A DNA stretch of 64,000 bases from Flavobacteriaceae bacterium EG-1 (GTDB lineage Bacteria; Bacteroidota; Bacteroidia; Flavobacteriales; Flavobacteriaceae). The translations under genes and the position numbers were made by a program. The notes beneath the pieces were generated by a model that did no database searches, was not told the DNA's origin, and saw only the letters and a program-made list of their open reading frames with translations. The stretch lies in contig NZ_WJPK01000002.1 of NCBI RefSeq assembly GCF_009649685.1, forward strand, positions 1,032,202 to 1,096,201, in the 5' to 3' direction. Position 1 is the first letter of the stretch; each line of letters starts with the position of its first letter. Positions 44,425 through 53,550 of this stretch are shown here, in pieces.

Positions 44425-44884
44425 AATTGAACGTAAATTCTTGGTGACATCTACCGCATATCAAGAACAAACAAAATTTAAAGAACGTATAGTTCAAGGT
44501 TTTTTAAATACCGATAAAGAACGTACTGTAAGGGTTCGTATTAAAGGTAACTCTGGATTTTTAACCGTTAAGGGAAAATCAAATGATGAAGGTACTATTC
44601 GGTTCGAGTGGGAAAAGGAAATTTCAATAAGTGATGCCGAGAAACTTTTACAAATCTGTGAACCTGGAATTATTGATAAAATTCGTTTTAATGTTGAGCT
44701 AGGTTCGCATACTTTTGAAATTGATGAATTTCATGGTGAAAATGAAGGACTTGTAGTAGCTGAAGTAGAATTGAAATCGGAAAATGAGCACTTTGAAAAA
44801 CCAAATTGGCTAGGGGAAGAGGTTACAGGAGTAGTGAAATATTACAATTCGCAACTAAGTAAAAACCCATTTAATAAATGGTAA
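44417..44884 (+). CDS. CYTH-domain protein (triphosphate tunnel metalloenzyme family)
   Basis: 155 residues starting with GTG 44417. The first residues MIEIERKFLV hold the family's ExExK motif (Glu3, Glu5, Lys7). Basic and acidic tunnel residues follow: RTVRVRIKG, FLTVKGKS, RFEWEKEI, DKIRFNVELG, FEIDEFHGENEGLVVAEVEL. Related proteins act as inorganic triphosphatases, thiamine triphosphatases or class IV adenylate cyclases; triphosphatase activity is the more common finding for this short bacterial type. Translation is coupled to the preceding gene. Confidence 0.88.
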   Translation: MIEIERKFLVTSTAYQEQTKFKERIVQGFLNTDKERTVRVRIKGNSGFLTVKGKSNDEGTIRFEWEKEISISDAEKLLQICEPGIIDKIRFNVELGSHTFEIDEFHGENEGLVVAEVELKSENEHFEKPNWLGEEVTGVVKYYNSQLSKNPFNKW

Positions 44885-44887
44885 TGT

Positions 44888-45496
44888 TTAATGACTGTCT
44901 AATAAATAATTATTTTTTTCTAAATAATCTTCTGTTGCGATTCCGCGTAAGCTATTCACGATAATATGTTCAACTAATTGATTAACAGGGTATTGATCAT
45001 GTAAATTATTAGAAGAAAATAGTATAAGTTCAAGTCTATTTAAATAGAGTTCGCAAAAGAGTTCAATATTTGTATTGTTCCGTATTTGGCCCTTGTCTTT
45101 AGATTTTTGCAATAGACTTTTTATTATTTTATTGAGTTCTTTAGTCCTAAATTCAACTAAAGAGTTGTAAACACTTGGATAGTATTTTTTTAAACCAAAT
45201 ATAAATGATGGGTTAAATGATTTAAATGAATCTAATCCTATTTTATAAATATCAATTATAGCTAAAATAGGATTAGACTGTAGTTCTTCAATACTTTTAT
45301 TAAATTCTATACGGAGCTTTTTTATTAATACAAAAAGACTTTCTTGAATTAATTCTTCTTTATTTTTGAATTGCTCATAGATTGTTTTTTTTGAAATTCC
45401 CATTTCATGAGCAAAATCATCTAAAGTAAAACGCTTACTTCCAAATCTTGTAAATTTAGAAAGGGCAAATACCAAGAGTTCTTCTTTGTTTATCAT
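44888..45496 (-). CDS. TetR-family transcriptional regulator
   Basis: 202 residues. N-terminal helix-turn-helix FTLDDFAHEMGISKKTIYEQFKNKEELI, then a long helical ligand-binding domain without recognisable specificity. It lies 14 nt after the outer-membrane factor gene on the same strand and so is probably the last gene of the RND efflux operon. It may repress that operon in response to an efflux substrate. Its 3' end converges on the CYTH gene with 3 nt between. Confidence 0.9.
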   Translation of the reverse strand: MINKEELLVFALSKFTRFGSKRFTLDDFAHEMGISKKTIYEQFKNKEELIQESLFVLIKKLRIEFNKSIEELQSNPILAIIDIYKIGLDSFKSFNPSFIFGLKKYYPSVYNSLVEFRTKELNKIIKSLLQKSKDKGQIRNNTNIELFCELYLNRLELILFSSNNLHDQYPVNQLVEHIIVNSLRGIATEDYLEKNNYLLDSH

Positions 45497-45510
45497 TTAA
45501 AATTTTAGTT

Positions 45511-46914
45511 TTATTGCCAACCTCCACCAAGTGAACGATATAACTCAACTGTAGCTGATAATTGGTTGAATTTATTGTTTATTAAATTTAGTTCTGCATT
45601 AAGCGAGTTTTCTCTAGCTGTTAAAAGGTCTAGATAGGTTAAATAACCACTGTTTAAAAGCTCTTCAGAATTACTTTCTGCTCTTTTTAAAGCAACTACT
45701 TGTTTAGAGACATATGTTTCTTTTTCTTTAGAAACTGTATAGTCATTTAGGGCTTCTGATACTTCTTTACCTGCAGTTAATAATGCTTTTTTAAAGTTCA
45801 GAATAGCTTGTTCTTGTTGGGCTTTTGCGACTTCATAAGTAGTTCTTATTTTTCGGCCATTAAAAATGGGTTGCGTAAGACCACCTATTAGATTTGCAAA
45901 AATAGATTTAGAATCTATCCAATTATCCAATTCTAAGCTCTGAAAACCTGCTTGTGCAGAGAGTGTTATGGAGGGGTAAAAATTGCTTCTGGCCACATTG
46001 GTTAATTCAAAATTATTAACAATGCCATATTCAGCTTGCATAATGTCGGGTCTATTTCGCAGTAATAACGCTGGTACACCTACTTGCATTTCATTTGATA
46101 AAGTTTGATTGTCTAGCGTATTTCGTTCAAATGATTGCGGTTGCTCACCCAGCAAAATACTTAATGTATTTTCCGTTTGATAAACACTATTTCTGAGATC
46201 TAACAATTGACTTTGAGCACTATATAATTGTGCGGCGGTTTGATCAACACCAACTTGATTAGCTTGTCCTGCCTCCTTTAAAGCCATAATGGTTTCTAAA
46301 CTTTTCTTACGGTTTTCAATTGTTTCTTCAGTTACAACAATTTGTTTATCTAAAGCTAATAATTGGTAGTAGGTAGTAGCTATTTGTGCAATTAAGTCAG
46401 TTTTTACAGCTTGATGAGCGGCAACTGACTGTAAATAACTTGCATCACTAGCTCTTTTAGTGCTTCTGATTTTACCCCAAATATCAGCCTCCCATGAAAG
46501 TGTACCCGAGGTTTCATATTGATTGAAAGGTTGTGTAAAGAAACTTCCGAACTGTCCATTTTCACTGTTTCTGGCAGTTCTAGTAGCACTTGCAGACCCA
46601 GAAAGCGTAGGTAGGTAACCTGCCTTTCCTTGCTTTACATAAGCCTCAGCTGCGGTAATATTTTGCAGGGCTATACGTATATCCAAGTTGTTGTCTAGAC
46701 CTTTTTGTATGTATGTTTTTAAATATGAATCTGTAAAAAGGTCTTTATAAGAAACTGTTGCCAAATTAATACTATCAGTTGGTAAATTCTCAGTTCGATA
46801 CAAACTATCAATTTGGACATCTGGTCGTGTATAATTTTTGGCTACAAAACACGATTGTAGTAATAGTGGAAGTATAGCCACTATAAAAAATTTATTTATT
46901 GCGAATTTTTGCAT
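45511..46914 (-). CDS. RND efflux outer-membrane factor (TolC/NodT family lipoprotein)
   Basis: Start at ATG 46914 (467 residues), since it yields the lipoprotein signal MQKFAINKFFIVAILPLLLQ then S-Cys22. An upstream ATG would overlap the pump gene. Two outer-membrane-efflux repeats are present: YKDLFTDSYLKTYIQKGLDNN and RPDIMQAEYGIVNNFELTNV, with long coiled-coil helices and the family motif GLTQPIFNG. It forms the outer membrane channel of the tripartite pump encoded upstream, 16 nt away. Confidence 0.93.
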   Translation of the reverse strand: MQKFAINKFFIVAILPLLLQSCFVAKNYTRPDVQIDSLYRTENLPTDSINLATVSYKDLFTDSYLKTYIQKGLDNNLDIRIALQNITAAEAYVKQGKAGYLPTLSGSASATRTARNSENGQFGSFFTQPFNQYETSGTLSWEADIWGKIRSTKRASDASYLQSVAAHQAVKTDLIAQIATTYYQLLALDKQIVVTEETIENRKKSLETIMALKEAGQANQVGVDQTAAQLYSAQSQLLDLRNSVYQTENTLSILLGEQPQSFERNTLDNQTLSNEMQVGVPALLLRNRPDIMQAEYGIVNNFELTNVARSNFYPSITLSAQAGFQSLELDNWIDSKSIFANLIGGLTQPIFNGRKIRTTYEVAKAQQEQAILNFKKALLTAGKEVSEALNDYTVSKEKETYVSKQVVALKRAESNSEELLNSGYLTYLDLLTARENSLNAELNLINNKFNQLSATVELYRSLGGGWQ

Positions 46915-46930
46915 GATTTCTTTAGTTCTT

Positions 46931-49900
46931 TTAATCTTCAATTGAAACTTGAGGAACACCTGTAATGCGTTCCTGAATTGTTTGGAAAATGACGTACAAT
47001 GCTGGTATTACAAAAACACCAAATACGGTTCCTATTAACATGCCTCCGACAGCACTCATACCTATAGACTGGTTTCCTACTGCTCCAATACCAGATGATA
47101 ATGCTAAAGGCATTAACCCGAGAATAAAGGCGAATGAAGTCATTAATATTGGTCTTAATCTCGCTTTTGCACCGTCTATTGCAGAGTCTATTATTGACAT
47201 TCCATGCTTTCTACGTTGCAAAGCAAATTCAACTATAAGGATTGCATTTTTAGAAAGTAGACCAATAAGCATGATTAAGGCTATTTGAAAATAGATGTTG
47301 TTTTCAAGTCCAGCAATGCTAACAAATCCAATAGCACCTGCAATACCTACTGGTAATGATAATAATATAGAAAATGGTAATATATAAGACTCGTATTGGG
47401 CACTTAATAAGAAGTACACGAAGACTAAACTCAATATAAAAATGATTAGGGTTTGACTACCTGCACTGTTTTCTTCTTTCGTAAGGCCAGAATATTCATA
47501 CGTGTAATTGTTTGGTAATACCTCTGCAGTTACCTCTTCAATTGCTTTTATAGCATCACCCGTAGAATAGCCAGGATTCATAGCTCCATTTATTTTAACA
47601 GAACTTAAAAGGTTAAATCTGCTAACTACTTCGGGACCGTAAATTTTCTTTAATGATACAAATTGTGATACAGCAACAGACTCACCCTTATTATTGGTAA
47701 CGAAAATATGGTTTAAAGAATTTTCGTTTGCTCTGTCTTCTGGTTTTGCTTGAATCATTACACGGTACTGTTTACCAAACTTGTTAAAGTCGGTTGTGTA
47801 TAATCCGCCATAATAGCCTTGCATAGCGCTAAAAATATCGGTTAGTGCTAAGCCAGCCATTTTAATTTTTTCTTTGTCTACTTCTAATTCGTATTGAGGG
47901 AAATTAGCGTTGAAATTTGTTATGGCATATTGTACTTCTGGTCTTGCATTTATGGCAGCTAAAAACTCATTAGTTACCTTATTTACAGTCTGCCAATCAT
48001 CGGCATCTTTACTTTGTAAATTCATTTCAAATCCAGTAGAGTTACCAAACCCTCTTACACTTGGTGGTGTAAAAAAGAATATTTTGGCATCCTTTAATCC
48101 AGCTGTTTTTGCAAAAAGACTTCCTACAACTTCTTGAACCGATTCACCTTCTCCTTTTCGTTCACCCCAATCTTTAAGTCTTATTACAGAAAATGCGTAT
48201 GAACCACCATTTACACTATTTAATATACTAAAGCCGGTAATGTTCATTCTAGATTGTATAATGTCCATTGATTGGTATATAGAATCTAGTTTCTTAACAG
48301 TTTTTTGAGTTTGCTCTAAAGTTGTGCCTGGTGGCATTGTAACATCAGCAAATACAATAGCTTTATCTTCATTTGGTATGAAACCAGTAGGTGTGGCGTT
48401 AAATAGCATATAAGCGATAACTGAAAATATTAACAGCGATAACCCTGTTACCCATTTTCTTTTGGCAATAAACTTTACCGAACCAACATATTTGTCGGTC
48501 ATTGCATTAAAGCCCGTATTAAAAGCTGAAAAGAAACGTTTTGTAATTCCTTTTTTATGTTCTTCAGAAGGATTATGAGGTTTCAATAAAAGTGCGGCTA
48601 ATGCAGGACTTAATGTTAAAGCGTTTACTGCTGAAATTAGAATGGCAATAGCTAATGTAATACCAAATTGTTGATAGAAAACCCCTGATGACCCACTGAT
48701 AAACGATACTGGGATAAATACCGCGGACATGACCAACGTAATTGATATTATTGCACCAGATATTTCTGACATCGCTGTTTTCGTTGCTGTTTTAGCATTA
48801 GTAGCACCGTCCTCCATTTTAGCATGTACTGCTTCAACAACAACAATGGCATCATCAACCACAATTCCTATGGCGAGAATCATTGCAAATAGCGTTAGCA
48901 TGTTTATTGAGTATCCGAAAAGTGATAGGAAGAAAAACGTTCCTATAATTGCTACGGGAACAGCTATAGCAGGAATTAATGTAGATCTAAAATCTTGTAA
49001 GAATAAGAATACCACTAAGAAAACTAATAGAAATGCTTCAATTAATGTTTGAACAACGTGATCAATGGAAGCACTTAAAAAGTCTTTAGTATTATAAGGA
49101 ATAACATAATCTAATCCTTTAGGAAAATCTTTTTCGCTTTCTTGTAAAATGTTTTGAATTTCATCAATAATGGCATTTGCATTAGAACCGGAAGTTTGAA
49201 AGATACCAACAGCCGTACCTGGTTTACCCATTCCTTCATTCTTTGTGCCATAATTAAAAGCACCTAATTCTATTTCGGCAACATCTTTTAGTCTTAAAAA
49301 TTGTCCGTTGTCTTGTGCTTTAAGAATAATATTCTCATACTCTTTTTCTTCTGAGAGACGACCTTTGTATTTTAATACATATTCATAAACACCGTCTGCG
49401 TTTTCACCAATTTTACCTGTTGCAGCCTCAAGGTTTTGTTCATTTAATACAGCTTGTATGTCTGAAGGCATTAGTTTGTATGCCGCCATTTTTTCAGGGT
49501 TTAACCAGATGCGCATTGAATAATCTTTAGAGCCAAAAACCGTAACATTGCCTACACCTTCAATACGTTGTAATTTTGGTACAATGTTAATTCTAGCATA
49601 GTTTTCTACGAATGTTGCATCATAATCATCGTTATCTGAAAACAATGAGAAAAATAGTAATGCACTAGTCTGAGATTTTTGAGTAATTACTCCAGTTTGT
49701 ACTACCGCTTGTGGTAAAACACTATTTGCTCGAGCAACTCTGTTCTGAACATTTACTGCTGCAATATCTGGGTCTGTGCCTAATTTAAAAAAGACATTAA
49801 TTGTTGCAGCTCCGTCATTACTCGCGTTAGAGGTCATGTACAACATGTCTTCAACACCATTAATCTGCTCCTCTAACGGAATAACGACACTCTTAAGTAC

Positions 49901-50068
49901 TGTCTCAGCATTTGCGCCGGTATAAGTACTTGTTACTTGTACTGTTGGCGGTGCAATTTCGGGGTACTCTTCTATAGGTAAGGTAGTTAATCCTAAAATA
50001 CCTAAAATAACTATTATAATAGAGATCACCGTAGATAGTACGGGACGATCTATGAATTTTTGAAACAT
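46931..50068 (-). CDS. RND efflux transporter, HAE-1 (AcrB-like) family
   Basis: 1045 residues, full length. N-terminal FIDRPVLSTVISIIIVILGI, the PPTVQVTSTYTGANAETV porter region, the proton-relay Asp pair in AIGIVVDDAIVVVEAV and Lys in LLSKNAILIVEFALQRR. Twelve membrane segments and two large periplasmic loops are expected. It exports hydrophobic compounds using proton motive force. It lies 37 nt after the fusion-protein gene and 16 nt before the channel gene. Confidence 0.95.
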   Translation of the reverse strand: MFQKFIDRPVLSTVISIIIVILGILGLTTLPIEEYPEIAPPTVQVTSTYTGANAETVLKSVVIPLEEQINGVEDMLYMTSNASNDGAATINVFFKLGTDPDIAAVNVQNRVARANSVLPQAVVQTGVITQKSQTSALLFFSLFSDNDDYDATFVENYARINIVPKLQRIEGVGNVTVFGSKDYSMRIWLNPEKMAAYKLMPSDIQAVLNEQNLEAATGKIGENADGVYEYVLKYKGRLSEEKEYENIILKAQDNGQFLRLKDVAEIELGAFNYGTKNEGMGKPGTAVGIFQTSGSNANAIIDEIQNILQESEKDFPKGLDYVIPYNTKDFLSASIDHVVQTLIEAFLLVFLVVFLFLQDFRSTLIPAIAVPVAIIGTFFFLSLFGYSINMLTLFAMILAIGIVVDDAIVVVEAVHAKMEDGATNAKTATKTAMSEISGAIISITLVMSAVFIPVSFISGSSGVFYQQFGITLAIAILISAVNALTLSPALAALLLKPHNPSEEHKKGITKRFFSAFNTGFNAMTDKYVGSVKFIAKRKWVTGLSLLIFSVIAYMLFNATPTGFIPNEDKAIVFADVTMPPGTTLEQTQKTVKKLDSIYQSMDIIQSRMNITGFSILNSVNGGSYAFSVIRLKDWGERKGEGESVQEVVGSLFAKTAGLKDAKIFFFTPPSVRGFGNSTGFEMNLQSKDADDWQTVNKVTNEFLAAINARPEVQYAITNFNANFPQYELEVDKEKIKMAGLALTDIFSAMQGYYGGLYTTDFNKFGKQYRVMIQAKPEDRANENSLNHIFVTNNKGESVAVSQFVSLKKIYGPEVVSRFNLLSSVKINGAMNPGYSTGDAIKAIEEVTAEVLPNNYTYEYSGLTKEENSAGSQTLIIFILSLVFVYFLLSAQYESYILPFSILLSLPVGIAGAIGFVSIAGLENNIYFQIALIMLIGLLSKNAILIVEFALQRRKHGMSIIDSAIDGAKARLRPILMTSFAFILGLMPLALSSGIGAVGNQSIGMSAVGGMLIGTVFGVFVIPALYVIFQTIQERITGVPQVSIED

Positions 50069-50105
50069 TATTCTTTATTTATATGTTAGGGTAAGTAAAG
50101 GATAT

Positions 50106-51191
50106 TTATTTTGTAGGATTAATAGTCATTCCATCCTTTAATTTAGAGACACCTTCTAATACTATAGTAGTTCCATCCTCTATTCCATTTTCTACAATGA
50201 AACCTTTTTGAGAAGTTGTAATAATATCCAAGGGTAAAGTAGAAACTGTATTGTCTTCTAGAACTACATAAACAAGTTTTTTGCCTTGCAGATCAACCGT
50301 TGCGGTTTGAGGTATTTCGTAAGCATCTTTATAAATTGTTGGAATTTTAATTTTTCCTGTACTACCACTACTTAATAAATTGTTTTTATTATTAAAATCA
50401 GCTCTTGCGGTAATACTACCGGTAGTACTATTTATTATTGTATTTATCATGGCGAGTTTACCAGGCTCATTAAACTCTTCACCATTAATCATTACAAGTT
50501 TAACTTTTGGTGCTTTATCAATGTCCATTGTATTATTATCAGTTTTAGGCATACTTTGTTTGAGTTTTAAAAGTTCTTTTTCATTCATCGAAAAATATGC
50601 ACGAACCTCACTAATGTCTGAAACTGTAGTTAATGGTTGACTCATGTTAGAACTTACCAAAGCACCAATTTTAAATGGTATTTCGCCTATGTAACCGTCA
50701 ACTGGACTAGTGATGCGCGAGTAGCCAATGTTTGACGCTATGCTCTGATAATTAGCTTTAGCTTGAGCCAATTGTGCTTTAGCTGTTTCTAGTTGTACAC
50801 TGCTAATAATGTTTTTTTCAACTAACGGTCTTAATTTGTCGACCTCAACTTGAGCTACATCTACTGAGGCTTTTGCAGCGTTTGCGTCTTGGTTTAAGGT
50901 TTGTGTCTCTAATTTAAAAAGCAATTGTCCTTTTTTAATTTTTTGACCTTCTTCTACATATACTTCTTGAACAAAACCAGAAACTTTAGGCCATATTTCA
51001 ACATTCTGCTTGCCTTCTAAAGTTGTAGCAAATTCGTTGTAAACAGTTAGATCTAGTTTGTTAAGTTTGGCAACTTTTAAACTTGGTGGTGGCGGGGCAG
51101 TAGGTCCTTGTTCAGGTTTTTCTGATGTAGCAAAACATGAACTTAAAAGAAGTACGGAACTTAATATGCCTATAATTGATAAATTTCTCAT
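50106..51191 (-). CDS. RND efflux membrane fusion (periplasmic adaptor) lipoprotein
   Basis: 361 residues. Lipoprotein signal ends in LLLSS-Cys19. The split lipoyl domain is visible as VEIWPKVSGFVQEVYVEEGQKIKKGQLLF and YSRITSPVDGYIGEIPFKIGALV, around a helical hairpin at about 95-155. Beta-barrel and membrane-proximal domains follow (VRAYFSMNE, GMTINPTK). It joins the inner membrane pump to the outer membrane channel. It is encoded after the GbsR-type regulator, with a 100-nt gap holding an inverted repeat. Confidence 0.93.
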   Translation of the reverse strand: MRNLSIIGILSSVLLLSSCFATSEKPEQGPTAPPPPSLKVAKLNKLDLTVYNEFATTLEGKQNVEIWPKVSGFVQEVYVEEGQKIKKGQLLFKLETQTLNQDANAAKASVDVAQVEVDKLRPLVEKNIISSVQLETAKAQLAQAKANYQSIASNIGYSRITSPVDGYIGEIPFKIGALVSSNMSQPLTTVSDISEVRAYFSMNEKELLKLKQSMPKTDNNTMDIDKAPKVKLVMINGEEFNEPGKLAMINTIINSTTGSITARADFNNKNNLLSSGSTGKIKIPTIYKDAYEIPQTATVDLQGKKLVYVVLEDNTVSTLPLDIITTSQKGFIVENGIEDGTTIVLEGVSKLKDGMTINPTK

Positions 51192-51250
51192 TATTAAATG
51201 GGTGTTTATTGCTATTAAAGATTTTGTTTATTGGTTAAAGTTTTGTTAAT

Positions 51251-51283
51251 TCAGTATGTTCGGGTTAAAACGAACTAAACTGA
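51251..51283. promoter_or_regulatory. Inverted repeat before the efflux genes, candidate operator
   Basis: Arms TCAGT-AT-GTTCG (51251-51262) and CGAAC-TAA-ACTGA (51271-51283) around an 8-nt centre. The half-site CAGTnnGTTCG also appears in the promoter of the adjacent regulator gene (51802-51812), so it is a plausible binding site for that regulator. Confidence 0.5.
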
Positions 51284-51291
51284 TAAAAAAA

Positions 51292-51774
51292 TTATTTTTG
51301 ATGTTTCTTTAATTCTTCAATTGTTGTTTTAAGCGTTGAAGTCATATCTAAAATGCATTTTGTATATACTTCTCTTTTCTTTCTGTTTTCTATGTGTTTT
51401 TCTGGTCTAAACTTTTCGTTATACTCTGAAATTTTTTGAAGTATATTACCTTCTCTTTCTAAATGCTTTAACGAACGATTAAGTTTTTTAATAAAAAAAG
51501 TATTCTTATCTGCTAATATGAAATAACGCCTGCGATCTCCAGATTTAGTATAATATTTTACAAACTCTCTTTGTAAAAGTAAATTTAAAGAAGTGGAAAT
51601 AGAACTTTTACTTGCACCTCTTTTATGAATACAATCCTCAAACGTAAGTCCATCTTCCTCGGTTAATACCAAACTTGCAAATATCCTTGCTGCTAATGGA
51701 GGTAGATCGTACTCAGTTTCAAAATGAATTCCAAGGTCTTCAATAAGTTTATCTTTTACTTCTTCTTTGGACAT
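51292..51774 (-). CDS. GbsR/MarR-family transcriptional regulator
   Basis: 160 residues. Winged helix-turn-helix at about 22-85 (LPPLAARIFASLVL, LTFEDCIHKRGASKSSISTSLNLLLQREFVKYYTKSGDRRRYFIL) followed by a helical dimerisation region. It heads the RND efflux operon and probably represses it. A perfect Bacteroidota promoter lies upstream with a candidate operator in its spacer, suggesting autoregulation. Confidence 0.9.
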   Translation of the reverse strand: MSKEEVKDKLIEDLGIHFETEYDLPPLAARIFASLVLTEEDGLTFEDCIHKRGASKSSISTSLNLLLQREFVKYYTKSGDRRRYFILADKNTFFIKKLNRSLKHLEREGNILQKISEYNEKFRPEKHIENRKKREVYTKCILDMTSTLKTTIEELKKHQK

Positions 51775-51793
51775 AATTTACTGTTTAATTATG

Positions 51794-51824
51794 CAAATAT
51801 ACAGTTAGTTCGGTAACAAACAAA
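51794..51824 (-). promoter_or_regulatory. Promoter of the GbsR-type gene with an embedded half-site
   Basis: On the minus strand TTTG (51824-51821), a 19-nt spacer and TATATTTG (51801-51794), an exact consensus match. On the plus strand the spacer contains CAGTTAGTTCGG (51802-51813), similar to both arms of the inverted repeat at 51251-51283. A repressor bound here would block RNA polymerase. Confidence 0.72.
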
Positions 51825-52016
51825 CCAAAAGAACTTAAATTTTGTTAAAATGTATTAAATTTTGAGTATGCGGTTTGAAATTATATTTAACTAATTGAAT
51901 ATGAGGTCTGTATATGTGTATTGAACTTAAATCTTTTTAGGATGAAAACGATAATTTGATAAATTAGTGCTTCTTTAAATTCAAAATATTAAAACCTTTT
52001 AGTAGAATAATGTACT

Positions 52017-52412
52017 TTATTTAGCAAATACACCATCTTTTTCGATTAGTGGAACGGTAACAAGATTACCCTCATTTACACTATTCTGATCTAATATAAA
52101 TCGTTTTTCAAAAAGTTTATTTTCTGCATAGAAAGTAACAAAAAATTCATTGTTTAAGGAAAGAACATCTTCTTGTAATAATTCAATTTTTTCAAAAGAT
52201 TTTGGAGCTATAGTTCCAATAGCATGTCGCATGGTAGAAGTTTTTTTATCACCGTCATAACCTTTTGAAACAATTAGTACCATATCAATAGAATCTTGTC
52301 GGTTATTTAAAATATACGCGTTCCAATCTTTAGAAAGAAACTCGTCATTCCATTCATGAATAACGGCAATATAAACCTCTTTAATTATTGGTATTTCAAT
52401 ATCTTTTTTCAC
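52017..52412 (-). CDS. Hypothetical protein next to pheS
   Basis: 131 residues, not recognised by function. It has no signal peptide or membrane segment. Predicted mostly beta (KEVYIAVIHEWND, SIDMVLIVSKGYDGDKK, EFFVTFYAENKLFEKRFIL). The stretch KKTSTMRHAIGTI is basic and Gly/His-containing. It starts 8 nt after pheS and is likely co-transcribed with it. The neat reading frame and coupling support a real gene. Confidence 0.75.
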   Translation of the reverse strand: MKKDIEIPIIKEVYIAVIHEWNDEFLSKDWNAYILNNRQDSIDMVLIVSKGYDGDKKTSTMRHAIGTIAPKSFEKIELLQEDVLSLNNEFFVTFYAENKLFEKRFILDQNSVNEGNLVTVPLIEKDGVFAK

Positions 52413-52420
52413 AATTTAAA

Positions 52421-53440
52421 TTATAAGGCGCTTTTAAACTGTTCTAAAAAACGAATATCATTTTCACTTAACAAGCGAATATCTGTTATTTGATATAATA
52501 ACATTGCAATACGGTCAATTCCTACTCCAAAAGCGAATCCAGAGTATTCTGCTGGATCAATATTGCAATTGGATAATACATTGGGGTCAACCATTCCACA
52601 ACCACCAATTTCTAACCAACCAGTGCCTTTTGTGATTTTGTAATCTGATTCTGTTTCTAAACCCCAATAAACATCAACCTCTGCGCTTGGTTCTGTAAAA
52701 GGGAAATAAGAAGGTCTTAATCGAATTTTTGATTTACCAAAAAGTTCGGTAGTAAAAAACTGTAATGTTTGTTTTAAATCTGCAAAAGAAACATCTTTAT
52801 CAATATATAACCCTTCTACTTGGTGAAAAAAGCAATGAGAACGAGCTGAGATTGCTTCATTACGATAAACTCTTCCTGGTGATATGGTTCGAATAGGAGG
52901 TTTGTTGTTTTCCATATAACGAACCTGTACTGATGAAGTATGTGTTCGTAATAAAACATCAGGATTTGTCTGAATAAAAAATGTATCCTGCATATCTCTT
53001 GCAGGATGGTGCTCAGGCAGATTTAAAGCTGTGAAATTATGCCAATCATCCTCTATTTCTGGACCTTCAGAGACATTGAAACCGATGCGTGAAAAAATTT
53101 CAATAATTTGATTCTTTACTATAGATATAGGATGTCTTGTACCAATTTCTATAGCTTCTCCTGGCCGGGTAAGATCACCATATATACTTTTTTGCTCAGT
53201 AGTTTTTTCTAAGGAATTTTTTAAAATATTTACCTTTTCTGTTGCAGCTTGTTTTAATTGATTGATGGTTTGTCCAAATTCCTTTTTTTGAGGACCAGGA
53301 ACATTTTTAAACTCTTTGAAAAAATCATTTAAAAGGCCTTTTTTACCTAAGTATTTTATGCGGAAGGCTTCAACAGCTTCTTTAGAATCTGATTTAAATT
53401 TTTCAACTTCTGCAATATGTTCTTTTATAGTATCAATCAT
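52421..53440 (-). CDS. pheS: Phenylalanine-tRNA ligase alpha subunit
   Basis: Start at ATG 53440 (339 residues); a TTG seven codons upstream is rejected. The N-terminal coiled coil binds tRNA (about 1-85). The class II catalytic core follows with RHPISIVKNQIIEIF, FNVSEGPEIEDDWHNFTALNLPEHHPARDMQDTF, LRTHTSSVQVRYM (motif 2 region), SFFPFTEPSAEVDV-like motif and GFAFGVGIDRIAMLLYQITDIR (motif 3). It charges tRNA-Phe with the beta subunit, which is encoded elsewhere. Confidence 0.97.
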   Translation of the reverse strand: MIDTIKEHIAEVEKFKSDSKEAVEAFRIKYLGKKGLLNDFFKEFKNVPGPQKKEFGQTINQLKQAATEKVNILKNSLEKTTEQKSIYGDLTRPGEAIEIGTRHPISIVKNQIIEIFSRIGFNVSEGPEIEDDWHNFTALNLPEHHPARDMQDTFFIQTNPDVLLRTHTSSVQVRYMENNKPPIRTISPGRVYRNEAISARSHCFFHQVEGLYIDKDVSFADLKQTLQFFTTELFGKSKIRLRPSYFPFTEPSAEVDVYWGLETESDYKITKGTGWLEIGGCGMVDPNVLSNCNIDPAEYSGFAFGVGIDRIAMLLYQITDIRLLSENDIRFLEQFKSAL

Positions 53441-53493
53441 GGTAATATAGCTAAGGAGCAAAAATATTACTTTTCTCTCATTACTAGAAACTA

Positions 53494-53536
53494 TTTAGCC
53501 TAATAGCGCTATATCAAAATAGTCTATTAGGCTAAA
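53494..53536. other. Long perfect hairpin between the first SulP gene and pheS
   Basis: 13-bp perfect stem TTTAGCCTAATAG (53494-53506) / CTATTAGGCTAAA (53524-53536), extended inside by CTAT / ATAG. No T-run of normal length follows on the minus strand. It lies 15 nt beyond the SulP stop and 54 nt before pheS, so it may end SulP transcription or act as an RNA-stabilising structure. Confidence 0.55.
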
Positions 53537-53550
53537 ATCTAATATATGTC

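Noticed and set aside
46915-46959. Longer start for the outer-membrane factor
   Set aside because: It would overlap the pump gene and place basic residues before the lipoprotein signal that begins at ATG 46914.
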